Origin: Thalassolituus maritimus
GTDB lineage: Bacteria > Pseudomonadota > Gammaproteobacteria > Pseudomonadales > Oceanobacteraceae
Assembly: GCA_913019975.1 (NCBI GenBank)
Contig: CAJWBH010000019.1
Location: forward strand, 1-64,000
DNA: 64,000 nucleotides
Reading direction: 5' to 3'
Part shown: piece after piece, positions 17,667 to 24,927 of the stretch
Position numbering within the stretch: the first letter of the stretch is position 1
Layout of the letters: every line of letters begins with the position of its first letter
Notes under the pieces: model-generated
The model's database searches: none
Told to the model about the DNA's origin: nothing
The model's input: the letters and a program-made list of their open reading frames with translations, nothing else
Position numbers and translations under genes: made by a program

Positions 17667-18179
17667 ATGACCAACGCACGCAGGGCGGCCCGTATCGGCC
17701 GCCGTCGCTGGGCCAGTTCGAGAACATTTTATTCTGACGCCCAGACCGAAATGGAACTGACCGGTGGCAGCACCACTCAGCTGGAAATGGATCTGGGCGA
17801 ACTGCCCCTTCCCGCCACTACCAGATCGCTCCCCAAAGAAGATACCGTACTCGAGCAGGGTGACCTGTTTGATCTGCTCGCAGAATCTCCTGAGCCAACG
17901 CCGCAGACCATCTTTGAAGGCATGGAAAAACCTATCTTTGAAGTGGCATTCGCGGACGGTCGTAACGCACGTTTCCAGCACGCAAACACCTTGCTGGAAT
18001 CTCTCGAAGCTCAGGATATTCATATCGAATATCAATGCCGCGAAGGCTACTGTGGCAGTTGCCGGGTGCGCTTAGTTGAAGGCGATGTTCACTATATTGA
18101 AGAGCCTATGGCATGGATTGATGATGATGAAATTCTGCCCTGCTGCTGTATACCGAAGTCGGCCCTGAAACTTCAATAG
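17667..18179 (+). CDS. yfaE: YfaE-like 2Fe-2S ferredoxin with long N-terminal extension
   Basis: The C-terminal 85 residues are a ferredoxin of the YfaE type, which maintains or regenerates the NrdB diferric radical cofactor. It contains YQCREGYCGSCRVRLVEG and EILPCCCIPKS, almost identical to E. coli YfaE motifs. Unlike the 84-residue E. coli protein, this frame has about 85 extra residues upstream: a basic start (RRAARIGRRRW) then an acidic, proline-containing linker. An internal ATG at 17922 (MEKPIFEVAF) would give the canonical short form, but no stop interrupts the longer frame and it starts right after nrdB. Which start is used is unresolved. Confidence 0.85.
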   Translation: MTNARRAARIGRRRWASSRTFYSDAQTEMELTGGSTTQLEMDLGELPLPATTRSLPKEDTVLEQGDLFDLLAESPEPTPQTIFEGMEKPIFEVAFADGRNARFQHANTLLESLEAQDIHIEYQCREGYCGSCRVRLVEGDVHYIEEPMAWIDDDEILPCCCIPKSALKLQ

Positions 18180-18255
18180 TTCAGAGTCTTGCATTCAATC
18201 GCCGCCTTCCGGTAGCCTTTATAAATTCTTATACACTTTTTATACAGAGGACACT

Positions 18256-18729
18256 ATGGCACTCGACTTCCCAGAACTGGGTCAACCAGCTCCAGACTTC
18301 ACCACCCTGAATCAACGCGAAGAAGAGGTTGCCCTCAGCGACCTTAAAGGTAAAAAAGTCGTACTCTATTTTTACCCGAAAGCTATGACACCAGGCTGTA
18401 CCGTTCAGGCTTGTGGTCTGCGCGATACCCAGAAAGAGCTGGACGACCGTAATGTGGTTGTTCTGGGTCTTAGCCCGGACGCTCCGAAGCGCCTGCAGAA
18501 GTTCATTGATCGCGATGAGCTGAATTTCGACCTGCTTTCAGATGAAGATCACGCCATCGCTGAGAAGTACGGCGTGTGGGCCATGAAAAAGTTTATGGGG
18601 CGCGAGTTTATGGGCGTTCATCGTATTACCTTCATCATTGATGAAGACGGCAAGCTCGTCCACATCATGGAAAAAGTCAAAACTAAAACCCATCACGACG
18701 ACCTGATCGCAGCGTTGGATGCTCTGTAA
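18256..18729 (+). CDS. bcp: thiol peroxidase Bcp (peroxiredoxin)
   Basis: A peroxiredoxin reducing hydroperoxides through a conserved cysteine. 157 residues; the peroxidatic cysteine is in MTPGCTVQACGLRD, with the resolving Cys five residues later as in Bcp/PrxQ. A strong GAGGA precedes the ATG. Separated from the nrd operon by 76 A/T-rich bases that may hold a promoter (TATACA repeats at about 18232-18245). Convergent with the AraC-type gene. Confidence 0.92.
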   Translation: MALDFPELGQPAPDFTTLNQREEEVALSDLKGKKVVLYFYPKAMTPGCTVQACGLRDTQKELDDRNVVVLGLSPDAPKRLQKFIDRDELNFDLLSDEDHAIAEKYGVWAMKKFMGREFMGVHRITFIIDEDGKLVHIMEKVKTKTHHDDLIAALDAL

Positions 18730-18743
18730 TTTCAAAACAGAAG

Positions 18744-19754
18744 TCAGTCACTACGACGATACTGCAGGGGAGTCATCCCCTGCCAGCGTTTAAACGCTTT
18801 GCTGAAGGCGCTGCCGTCGGCAAAGCCCAGCAGAGCACTGATGTCGGCAATCGGTACGTCTGTTCCCCTAAGCAACTGCGTCGCCCGACGCTCACGTTCG
18901 GCATCCAGTAACTGTTGAAAATTGGTTCCGGCTTCAACGAGGCGACGCTGTAGCGTACTGACGCTCATATATAAGCGTGAGGCAACTTCCTCACGGTCAG
19001 TGGCAAGATGCACAGCCTCCTGTAGGCAACGCTCCACTCGGATTCTCACTTCAGGTTGCTGAATTCGCTTTAACTGGGCATCCAGCAATTGCTGATGCAT
19101 ACCGGCGAGTGCTGGTTCACCACCAGGCAGTGGCTTCTGAAACCATGCAACGTCGTAGACCAGGGCATGTTTATCTGCTCCGAATTCCGGAATACAACCG
19201 TAAGCACGTTCGTATTCTTCAACCTCCGCCTCGTCGACGGTAAAACCCAGCAGCACTTTGACCGGCGGTACCGGGCGGCAGTAAAGCCACTCGCCGAACT
19301 TCTTGAGTAACAGGAGTACGGTGTCTATCTGATCACGACTGAACGACCTGTCGCCCGGCAGATAGATCACATGCATCTGGCCGTTATCCTGATTGAGAGA
19401 AAAACGTCCGCCTTCACTGATGACCGACGAATAACGCTCTGCCATGCCTAATGCCTCCAGCAAACTCCGGCTATGCATCAGGTTCATCGCCAATAGAGGA
19501 AAATGCAGTGGCGTAAGGTACTCGCCTAACCGCAGGCCTAACGGCTGATCTGTCGCTGCTGCGGCGGCTTTCCAGAACAACAGAGTGCGCTCCAGATCAA
19601 TACGCGCGTCAGGCTCTGACAATTCGCCCGGCATAATACGCGCTTCCTGCAATACGCTATCCGCAGAAATGCCCAGAGAGCGAAAGCCCTGAAGTAGAAC
19701 GGTCAGCCAGTGCGCCGACACACGTAACTGCGATGATTTCCTTTCTGTCGTCAT
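18744..19754 (-). CDS. AraC-family regulator (Arabinose_bd plus HTH_18 type)
   Basis: A 336-residue transcription factor. The N-terminal ~210 residues resemble the effector domain found in OruR/VirS-type AraC regulators (HFPLLAMNLMHSRSLLEAL); the C-terminal two-HTH domain includes VASRLYMSVSTLQRRLVEAGTNF and ISALLGFADGSAFSKAFKRW followed by GMTPLQYRR, typical of AraC. Ligand not predictable. Divergent from the Mpo1-like gene, a plausible target. Confidence 0.88.
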   Translation of the reverse strand: MTTERKSSQLRVSAHWLTVLLQGFRSLGISADSVLQEARIMPGELSEPDARIDLERTLLFWKAAAAATDQPLGLRLGEYLTPLHFPLLAMNLMHSRSLLEALGMAERYSSVISEGGRFSLNQDNGQMHVIYLPGDRSFSRDQIDTVLLLLKKFGEWLYCRPVPPVKVLLGFTVDEAEVEEYERAYGCIPEFGADKHALVYDVAWFQKPLPGGEPALAGMHQQLLDAQLKRIQQPEVRIRVERCLQEAVHLATDREEVASRLYMSVSTLQRRLVEAGTNFQQLLDAERERRATQLLRGTDVPIADISALLGFADGSAFSKAFKRWQGMTPLQYRRSD

Positions 19755-19849
19755 AATGATTGCTTAGAACAAACCTCTGACCTGCAATGACAAGATAAAA
19801 CCCGAGGGCTGACGTAGACTGAGCATAATAACAACAAACGGAGACTGCG

Positions 19850-20326
19850 ATGAGCCGTAAAACTGTTGACCAATGGTTCGCTGAGTATGGTGAAAGCCAT
19901 CAGAACCCACTGAACAAACTGATCCACTGGTTCTGTGTACCCCTGATCTATCTGGTGATTTTTGCCCTGTTATGGGAAATTCCGCAGCCTGACTGGCTGG
20001 CAGCTATACCACTGGTTAACTGGGCAGTCCTGGGCGCAGTGGTCACTATGACTTTCTATGTAAGACTGTCTAAACCACTGGCAAAAGGACTTGGAGTATT
20101 TACCCTGCTTTGCCTTCTGTTTCCGGTCGTCTATGAACAAATGACAGACACACCGCTCTGGCTGACCAGTGTTATTGCCTTTGTGATTCTCTGGATTATG
20201 CAGTTCGTCGGGCACCACATAGAGGGTAAAAAACCGTCGTTTTTCAAAGACATTCAGTTCTTACTGATTGGCCCCGCCTGGGTGGTCGGTTTTCTCTATG
20301 ATCGCCTGGGTATCAGCTATCGCTAA
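19850..20326 (+). CDS. Mpo1/YGL010w-like membrane protein (DUF962)
   Basis: A 158-residue protein with about four transmembrane helices of the DUF962 family, whose yeast member Mpo1 is an iron-dependent dioxygenase acting on 2-hydroxy fatty acids. Conserved features visible: the N-terminal WFAEYGESHQNPLNKLIHW with histidines and HHIEGKKPSFFKDIQFLLIGP near the C terminus. Activity in bacteria is inferred from the family. It is divergent from the AraC-like regulator. Confidence 0.82.
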   Translation: MSRKTVDQWFAEYGESHQNPLNKLIHWFCVPLIYLVIFALLWEIPQPDWLAAIPLVNWAVLGAVVTMTFYVRLSKPLAKGLGVFTLLCLLFPVVYEQMTDTPLWLTSVIAFVILWIMQFVGHHIEGKKPSFFKDIQFLLIGPAWVVGFLYDRLGISYR

Positions 20327-20442
20327 ACTGACTAATGCGACATGCGGGCGCTCCGGCCTGCATGTGCCATTGGCCACCTGAGAGAGATCCGTTAAGGTCG
20401 GTGAACTGGAATCATAACCACTTCACATCAGGGACAGCCATC

Positions 20443-20793
20443 GTGCACTTTTCACTCCGTGCCTCTGCAGGCTTTTCAACCTTGCAGACCACTGCCGGTA
20501 TTATAATCAGCGGTGTACTCACAGGTACTGCTCTTCACTATTTCCCCGACATCCTTGATCAGGCTGATAGAGAAGTCACCCGCTATGCTGCGTCTGCTGA
20601 ATCTGTTCATCAGGAAATCTGGACAGCCTACGAGGAGATACAGGGCATAAACGCCAAACCTCGACGGGAATCGGTGCGACACGGCTTCTCTGCCGCAAAT
20701 GACCTTGTCGCTTCTCCACTCGGTGGCTACTGTTTTGACCCGGAAGCGCCTGAAGACAGTCTTCAGGATTGCCCTGTCGCGGCTTCAGACTAA
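20443..20793 (+). CDS. hypothetical protein with N-terminal membrane anchor, prepilin-like leader
   Basis: I do not recognise this family. The frame opens from 20335, but the first 36 codons look untranslated (Cys/Trp/Pro-rich) and the GTG at 20443 has AGGGAC 7 bases upstream. From there the product is 116 residues: a short basic leader (VHFSLRASAG), then FSTLQTTAGIIISGVLTG, a hydrophobic helix like a type IV prepilin after Gly-1, but with Gln instead of Glu at +5. The rest is soluble with three cysteines or fewer. No pilus genes lie nearby, so this is only a structural resemblance. Confidence 0.5.
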   Translation: MHFSLRASAGFSTLQTTAGIIISGVLTGTALHYFPDILDQADREVTRYAASAESVHQEIWTAYEEIQGINAKPRRESVRHGFSAANDLVASPLGGYCFDPEAPEDSLQDCPVAASD

Positions 20794-20857
20794 GGCTTGC
20801 TAATACATAGAGAGCACGCCCGTTGAGAGCCAATTTTTATCAGAACAAGGAAATACT

Positions 20858-21232
20858 ATGACTCTCGCCTACTGGTGCGTGCTGGCAGCCGCACTGATGC
20901 CATTCCTTTTTACAGGTATCGCTAAATTCAGCGGTGGACGTTACAACAACTACTCGCCGCGCGAGTTTCTTGAAAAACAGGAAGGTTTCCGCAAACGTGC
21001 CCACTGGGCTCAGCTGAATAGCTTCGAAGCGTTCCCGATGTTCGCTGCTGCCGTGATCATTGCTCACCTGACCGGTGCAGAACAAGATTACATCAATACT
21101 CTGGCGATTGCGTTTATTGGTATCCGTATCGTGTACGGTGCAATGTATCTGGCAAATCTGGCTGCATTACGCACACTCGTGTGGGCCGCTGGTCTGGCCT
21201 GCGTGATCGCTCTGTTCGCAGCGGGCGCATAA
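20858..21232 (+). CDS. MAPEG-family membrane protein
   Basis: A 124-residue protein with four predicted helices of the MAPEG family (membrane-associated eicosanoid and glutathione metabolism). The signature EGFRKRAHWAQLNSFEAFPMFAAAVIIAH matches the E-x-F-x-R-A-x-x-A-x-x-N-x-x-E motif around residues 43-71. Substrate unknown. AAGGAAA provides a ribosome-binding site. Confidence 0.85.
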   Translation: MTLAYWCVLAAALMPFLFTGIAKFSGGRYNNYSPREFLEKQEGFRKRAHWAQLNSFEAFPMFAAAVIIAHLTGAEQDYINTLAIAFIGIRIVYGAMYLANLAALRTLVWAAGLACVIALFAAGA

Positions 21233-21247
21233 GAGCAAGGGGGCAGT

Positions 21248-21300
21248 ACCTGACTGTTCAGAGACTGATAAGCAAGCAGTCGACAGTTATGCAGTCAGGT
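21248..21300. repeat. 9-bp inverted repeat between convergent genes
   Basis: ACCTGACTG (21248-21256) and CAGTCAGGT (21292-21300) are exact reverse complements 35 bases apart, with ACTG/CAGT nested inside. It overlaps the 3' end of the small secreted protein gene. Possibly a bidirectional transcript-end structure; no T-run. Confidence 0.4.
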
Positions 21301-21535
21301 GGTGACCCCGGAGTTTGTAGCAATACGATGGGTTGCAGTAGATGACGATCTGACGGCCCTTGTCAGGCGTCTCAATCATATACAGGTCATTGAATCCCGG
21401 AGTGTGCTCAGAAAACATCGTGTTCTTCAGGACCTGTGCGTGCCATTGAACCGATCTGTCATACTCGTGTACAGCAGGTTGATCCGTCACAGCTACAAGT
21501 GCCACAGCCATGATCGTCGATAGCAGGTATTTCAT
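21287..21535 (-). CDS. small exported hypothetical protein
   Basis: 82 residues with a probable N-terminal signal peptide (MKYLLSTIMAVALVAVTDQ) and a mature part of about 60 residues containing two cysteines (YCNPSYCYKL), which could form a periplasmic disulfide. GAGGAGGGG lies just upstream of the ATG, an excellent ribosome-binding site. No family recognised. Confidence 0.6.
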   Translation of the reverse strand: MKYLLSTIMAVALVAVTDQPAVHEYDRSVQWHAQVLKNTMFSEHTPGFNDLYMIETPDKGRQIVIYCNPSYCYKLRGHHLTA

Positions 21536-21650
21536 CGATACCCCTCCTCGCTGACGCTAACACCTTTCTGTTCATCAAAAAGGCAGTATCAGTAAGTATA
21601 GAAGAGCTTTCTGAGGCGGCGTGGCCTTTCACGTTGAGATTCGTAACCGG

Positions 21651-21669
21651 TTCACATATTAAATGTGAA
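21651..21669. repeat. 7-bp inverted repeat TTCACAT/ATGTGAA
   Basis: Perfect inverted repeat around a 5-base A/T centre, 33 bases downstream of the DUF2802 stop codon. Could be an RNA hairpin ending the cheW-DUF2802 transcript or an operator for the 166-base gap 21536-21701; no T-run. Confidence 0.35.
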
Positions 21670-21701
21670 AATCCGCTGAAGTGTTAGCGAGGTCTCAACC
21701 A

Positions 21702-22079
21702 TCAGGCGCTTGCACTCTGCCGCATAGATACAAGCAATTCGGCTTCTGCTCTCGCCACTCCGAGGGAGTCGATAAGATCATCCGCTGACGCGCCCATACC
21801 GGCAAGACGGGAGGCCTGTTCAAAACGTGCATCTGGGGCTGCTGCGGGACGCTTGTCTGCCGCTGCCGCTTTCGCCTCCACCTGCTTCATCCGACGGCCG
21901 AGACCAATTGCACTTTTGCTGATGGCCTCCTGCCCCTGCTGCAGCTGGAGGATTTTGTCCTCCAGCTGCTGTGTCTCCCTGCTTTGCTGTTTACGCAGCG
22001 CGACGATAAATCCTGCCGCTGCCAGCAAAACAGTGAAATTTCCGATGAGTAACCAATGAACCAGCGTCAGTGTTAGCAT
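21702..22079 (-). CDS. DUF2802 protein associated with flagellar chemotaxis clusters
   Basis: 125 residues: one N-terminal transmembrane helix (WLLIGNFTVLLAAAGFIVAL), a coiled coil (QSRETQQLEDKILQLQQGQEAI), an Ala-rich linker and a C-terminal helix-turn-like region (QASRLAGMGASADDLIDSLGVARAEAELL). Genes of this family follow cheW at the end of polar flagellar clusters in Pseudomonas and Vibrio. Function unknown; last gene of this supercluster, 9 bases after cheW. Confidence 0.8.
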   Translation of the reverse strand: MLTLTLVHWLLIGNFTVLLAAAGFIVALRKQQSRETQQLEDKILQLQQGQEAISKSAIGLGRRMKQVEAKAAAADKRPAAAPDARFEQASRLAGMGASADDLIDSLGVARAEAELLVSMRQSASA

Positions 22080-22088
22080 GACAGACCC

Positions 22089-22568
22089 CTATAGACCGTG
22101 AAGTTCTGTCCACTCCTCATCTGTCATCAGTTTTTCAAGATCCACCAGAATAAGAAGTTCATCGTTCTTATGGCAGACACCCTGAATAAACTTGGCGCTT
22201 TCTTCATTGCCGACATTCGGAGTGGTTTCGATTTCTGACTGACGTAGATAAACCACCTCAGCCACCGCATCCACGAGAATGCCCACGACCTGATTCTCTG
22301 CCTCGATAATGACGATACGAGTCTGGTCTGTGGTGTCCGATGTCGGCAAGCCAAAACGCTGTCGGGTGTCGATCACAGTGACGACATTACCCCGCAGGTT
22401 AATGATGCCCAGTACATAAGGTGGCGCCCCGGGTACTGGTGCTATTTCGGTATAACGCAGTACTTCCTGAACCTGCATCACGTTAATACCGTAACTCTCG
22501 TTTTCAAGCCGGAAGGTTACCCATTGGAGTACCGGATCTTCCGCACTTTTAGCGGCAATTGCTGACAT
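22089..22568 (-). CDS. cheW: chemotaxis coupling protein CheW (flagellar, F6-type system)
   Basis: Adaptor linking receptors to CheA. 159 residues with the CheW core: WVTFRLENESYGINVMQVQEVLRY, PGAPPYVLGIINLRGNVVTVIDTR and VGILVDAVAEVVYL. GAGGA precedes the ATG. It is separated from parP by a terminator and 175 bases and seems to have its own promoter, containing the 14-base element shared with rstA. Confidence 0.95.
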   Translation of the reverse strand: MSAIAAKSAEDPVLQWVTFRLENESYGINVMQVQEVLRYTEIAPVPGAPPYVLGIINLRGNVVTVIDTRQRFGLPTSDTTDQTRIVIIEAENQVVGILVDAVAEVVYLRQSEIETTPNVGNEESAKFIQGVCHKNDELLILVDLEKLMTDEEWTELHGL

Positions 22569-22626
22569 AAAACATCCTCGCTAAGAAAGGCCGATGCCTG
22601 ACAGTGTCAAAAACACTACAAACCTT

Positions 22627-22640
22627 TCTTAACTATAGAT
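22627..22640 (-). promoter_or_regulatory. 14-base element upstream of cheW shared with rstA
   Basis: TCTTAACTATAGAT is identical to 13808-13821. On the minus strand it supplies TATAGT as a -10, about 65 bases before cheW. No good -35 is present, suggesting an activator-dependent promoter. Confidence 0.45.
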
Positions 22641-22686
22641 CAGAGCACAAAGTGTACCAGCCGAAATGAAGGAAAATTTGTAACTT

Positions 22687-22735
22687 AAAAAAAGAGAGCC
22701 CAAAGCCGGGTAAAGCGCTGGTTTACAGCGGCTTT
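22687..22735 (-). terminator. probable terminator after parP
   Basis: On the minus strand AAAGCCG/CGGCTTT (22735-22702) encloses an inner GTAAA/TTTAC stem and is followed, after 8 bases, by seven T residues. It begins 9 bases after the parP stop codon. Confidence 0.6.
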
Positions 22736-22743
22736 TCAGGGGT

Positions 22744-23616
22744 TCAGCCTTGCCTCGACTTCAAGTGAGACTCAAGAAGATCGACCAGGCTGGGTACATC
22801 CAGCAAAGCACACATCTCTGAAATGACAGTGCCCGCCAGCCAAGGGCGTTTGCTTGCGTCTCCGCGCCATTTAATTGACTCAGAAACCAGTGTAATAGTG
22901 TCGCAAATACCTTCGCAAGCGAGCGCCCAAGGCGTACGATCCAGCTGAATGAGGTATTCGTATCCAGATTCACGTAAAGATATGCCGCGCTCTGGCATAA
23001 TCAATCTGGCGCTGTCGACGATCGTCAATTTGTCGGTATCGCTCTGCCATACCCCCAGAGACCAGTCGGATTGACCAAACAGTGGCGTTACTTTCATGTT
23101 TTCAGCTGGGTACACGCCCCCCAACTGGGAAAGAGGAATCGCGAGCTTTAAACCAGCAACACTGAACAACAGACACTCGACACCCTGACTCGAATCCCAC
23201 AGCAACTTCTTTTTATCTTTCGTAACGGTGGCGATCTCGTCTTCTACGGTGACGCTGGTCTGTAGCTCCTGCGAAACAATATTTGCCTCTGGGGATGCCT
23301 CTTCAACCTTAACTTCTGGATCAAGGGCGTATGGGTCCCAGTCCTGAATTTCATCTGTGACTACCTCCGGCTGAAGCGAAAGTGACGCTTCTTCCATCAG
23401 CGTCCCGGTAATCTCCGATGTATCGACATCGTTCACCACCACAGGCTCTGTTGCAGCTGCTGTTTCAGTCACCACAGATACTTCTGTAGCGACAATCAGA
23501 AGTTGGTCGAGATAGTTCTGGAGAACACCATCAACCTGATTTTCTTTAGTAAGAGTACTGGCTTCCTGCGCAGTGACTTTGTCGTCCGTCAGCTGGCTTT
23601 CAGACATCGAGGACAC
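22744..23616 (-). CDS. parP: ParP-like CheW-domain protein
   Basis: ParP links the polar ParC ATPase to CheA arrays so that chemosensory clusters are placed and inherited at the pole. The 290-residue product has an N-terminal motif LQNYLDQLLIVATE, a long acidic and low-complexity linker (about residues 45-140), and a C-terminal divergent CheW domain (VECLLFSVAGLKLAIPLSQLGGVY ... YEYLIQLDRTPWALACEGICDTI). Position after parC agrees with Pseudomonas and Vibrio order. It overlaps the preceding small ORF by 17 bases. Confidence 0.85.
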   Translation of the reverse strand: MSSMSESQLTDDKVTAQEASTLTKENQVDGVLQNYLDQLLIVATEVSVVTETAAATEPVVVNDVDTSEITGTLMEEASLSLQPEVVTDEIQDWDPYALDPEVKVEEASPEANIVSQELQTSVTVEDEIATVTKDKKKLLWDSSQGVECLLFSVAGLKLAIPLSQLGGVYPAENMKVTPLFGQSDWSLGVWQSDTDKLTIVDSARLIMPERGISLRESGYEYLIQLDRTPWALACEGICDTITLVSESIKWRGDASKRPWLAGTVISEMCALLDVPSLVDLLESHLKSRQG

Positions 23617-23920
23617 CTGCGCAACACGACAGGACGTGAAGTTTCAGCCGGCTGGGGGGAATCGTCTGAACGACATGCAGCAACCGCAAAGCGGTAATGC
23701 GGTTGATCGCTACTGCATTAATTTTCAGCGGTGGCTTTAATGCAATAACCCGCATTCCCAAAGCAATGGTATCGGTCGCGACCGGTTTGTACTCTTCCTC
23801 AGGCGCCTGTGCCGCAGCGCCAGCGAGCAGGTCGCTGACGATGGCTTTTCTCGGGTCCTCATCGACTGTCGTCAACAGACTGTCAAAGTACCCCATCAAG
23901 ACATCCGTATTCCCCGACAT
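23600..23920 (-). CDS. hypothetical protein between parC and parP
   Basis: 106 residues starting MSGNTDVLMGYFDSLL, one base after the parC stop, and ending inside parP in another frame. Its YFDSLL segment resembles the YLDQLL of ParP and the first 50 residues are acidic, as in ParP; the remainder (ALGMRVIALKPPLKINAVAINRITALRLLH) is basic and unlike CheW domains. It may be a separate coupling peptide, a partial duplicate of the ParP N terminus, or the 5' part of a parP broken by a frameshift. No other frame here shows CheW-like sequence, which argues against a recent frameshift. Translational coupling to parC is likely. Confidence 0.5.
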   Translation of the reverse strand: MSGNTDVLMGYFDSLLTTVDEDPRKAIVSDLLAGAAAQAPEEEYKPVATDTIALGMRVIALKPPLKINAVAINRITALRLLHVVQTIPPSRLKLHVLSCCAGVLDV

Positions 23921-23921
23921 T

Positions 23922-24695
23922 TCAGCGTTTCTCTCCACTTAATTGGGCAAGCAGATGGCGATACGCCCGGACGCCACGAGTATTCGGATCTAACTGGTGG
24001 GGGAATATTCCCTCATGACTGGCATCACGCAACCGGGTATCCACTGGAATTGCTTCATCCCATAACGCTCCCTGATAGGTACGTCGCATTTCTTTAAGGC
24101 TGGTTAATGAAGCGGATGTACGCCGATCGAACAGCGTCGGAACGATTGTATATGGCAGCTCACGGTTTTGTGACTTCATGACCATTTTAAGGGTATGCAC
24201 CATTCGCTCCAGACCTTTGAGCGCCAGGTGTTCAGTCTGTGTTGGGATAACCAGCTGCTGACAGGCAGCAAGAGCGTTGACTAACAGGACTCCCAGAATA
24301 GGCGGAGTATCCAGCAAGGCATAGTCATAATCATCCCAGAGCTGCGCCAGGCTCCTCGCGAGTACCAGCCCCATACCGTCCTGACCACTTACCTGCCGCT
24401 CAAGAGTGGCAAGGGAGGTTGTCGCAGGAAGCATAGAAACATTCGGCAAGCTGGTTGCCTTCAATGTATCGCGGATGTAATCCACATTGCGCCAGCGTTG
24501 CTCAAAGAATAAGTGATACAGACTTCTTTCAAGACCGTCCGGGTCCTGGCCAAAGTAACTGGTCAGAGAACCATGGGGGTCGAGGTCTACCAGAAGCACA
24601 CGGTGCCCCTGGTCAGCCAACAGCCCACCCAGAGAAACTACCGATGTCGTTTTACCCACCCCACCTTTCTGATTGGATATCGACCAGATTTTCAC
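23922..24695 (-). CDS. parC: ParC, ParA-family ATPase for polar placement of chemotaxis arrays
   Basis: A 257-residue MinD/ParA-superfamily ATPase. The deviant Walker A KGGVGKTTS is at residues 10-18, Walker A' VLLVDLDPHGSLTSYFG follows, and ALLDTPPILG is the switch/Walker B region. In Vibrio and Pseudomonas ParC recruits chemotaxis arrays to the flagellated pole through ParP. Here it starts its own transcription unit about 230 bases after cheB; motC/motD, which precede parC in Pseudomonas, are absent. Confidence 0.9.
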   Translation of the reverse strand: MKIWSISNQKGGVGKTTSVVSLGGLLADQGHRVLLVDLDPHGSLTSYFGQDPDGLERSLYHLFFEQRWRNVDYIRDTLKATSLPNVSMLPATTSLATLERQVSGQDGMGLVLARSLAQLWDDYDYALLDTPPILGVLLVNALAACQQLVIPTQTEHLALKGLERMVHTLKMVMKSQNRELPYTIVPTLFDRRTSASLTSLKEMRRTYQGALWDEAIPVDTRLRDASHEGIFPHQLDPNTRGVRAYRHLLAQLSGEKR

Positions 24696-24766
24696 AATAG
24701 TATTCCTCTCCGCTCAAAGCAGAATGTCTGCTTATCGCATGAATCTCAATGCCCTACCAGAAACTA

Positions 24767-24782
24767 AGCAAATATCATGTCA
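24767..24782 (-). promoter_or_regulatory. weak RpoN-like element upstream of parC
   Basis: Minus-strand TGACATGATATTTGCT has the TTGC and spacing of a -24/-12 promoter, but reads GA instead of the nearly invariant GG at -24. It lies 72 bases before parC. The rest of 24696-24927 shows no gene. Confidence 0.25.
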
Positions 24783-24879
24783 GTTTTAAAATAAACTGGT
24801 ATTTACGGTCAGAAGTTCACCTGCAACGGTGGTTGTCAGGCAATGAGCTAATGAGCACAACCCAGATTATGCATAGCAC

Positions 24880-24904
24880 AGAAAGAAGCGGCAAAAGCCT
24901 GCCG
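24880..24904 (-). terminator. probable terminator after cheB
   Basis: Minus-strand CGGCA-N6-TGCCG hairpin (24904-24889) followed by a pyrimidine run CTTCTTTCT, 24 bases after the cheB stop codon. It separates the flhA-cheB unit from parC. Confidence 0.5.
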
Positions 24905-24927
24905 TGTGAGTGGAGTTCCAGACAGAG

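Noticed and set aside
22744-23920. parP as a frameshifted pseudogene including the small upstream ORF
   Set aside because: The 22744-23616 frame is complete with its own N-terminal motif and CheW domain, and no CheW-like sequence appears in other frames of the small ORF.
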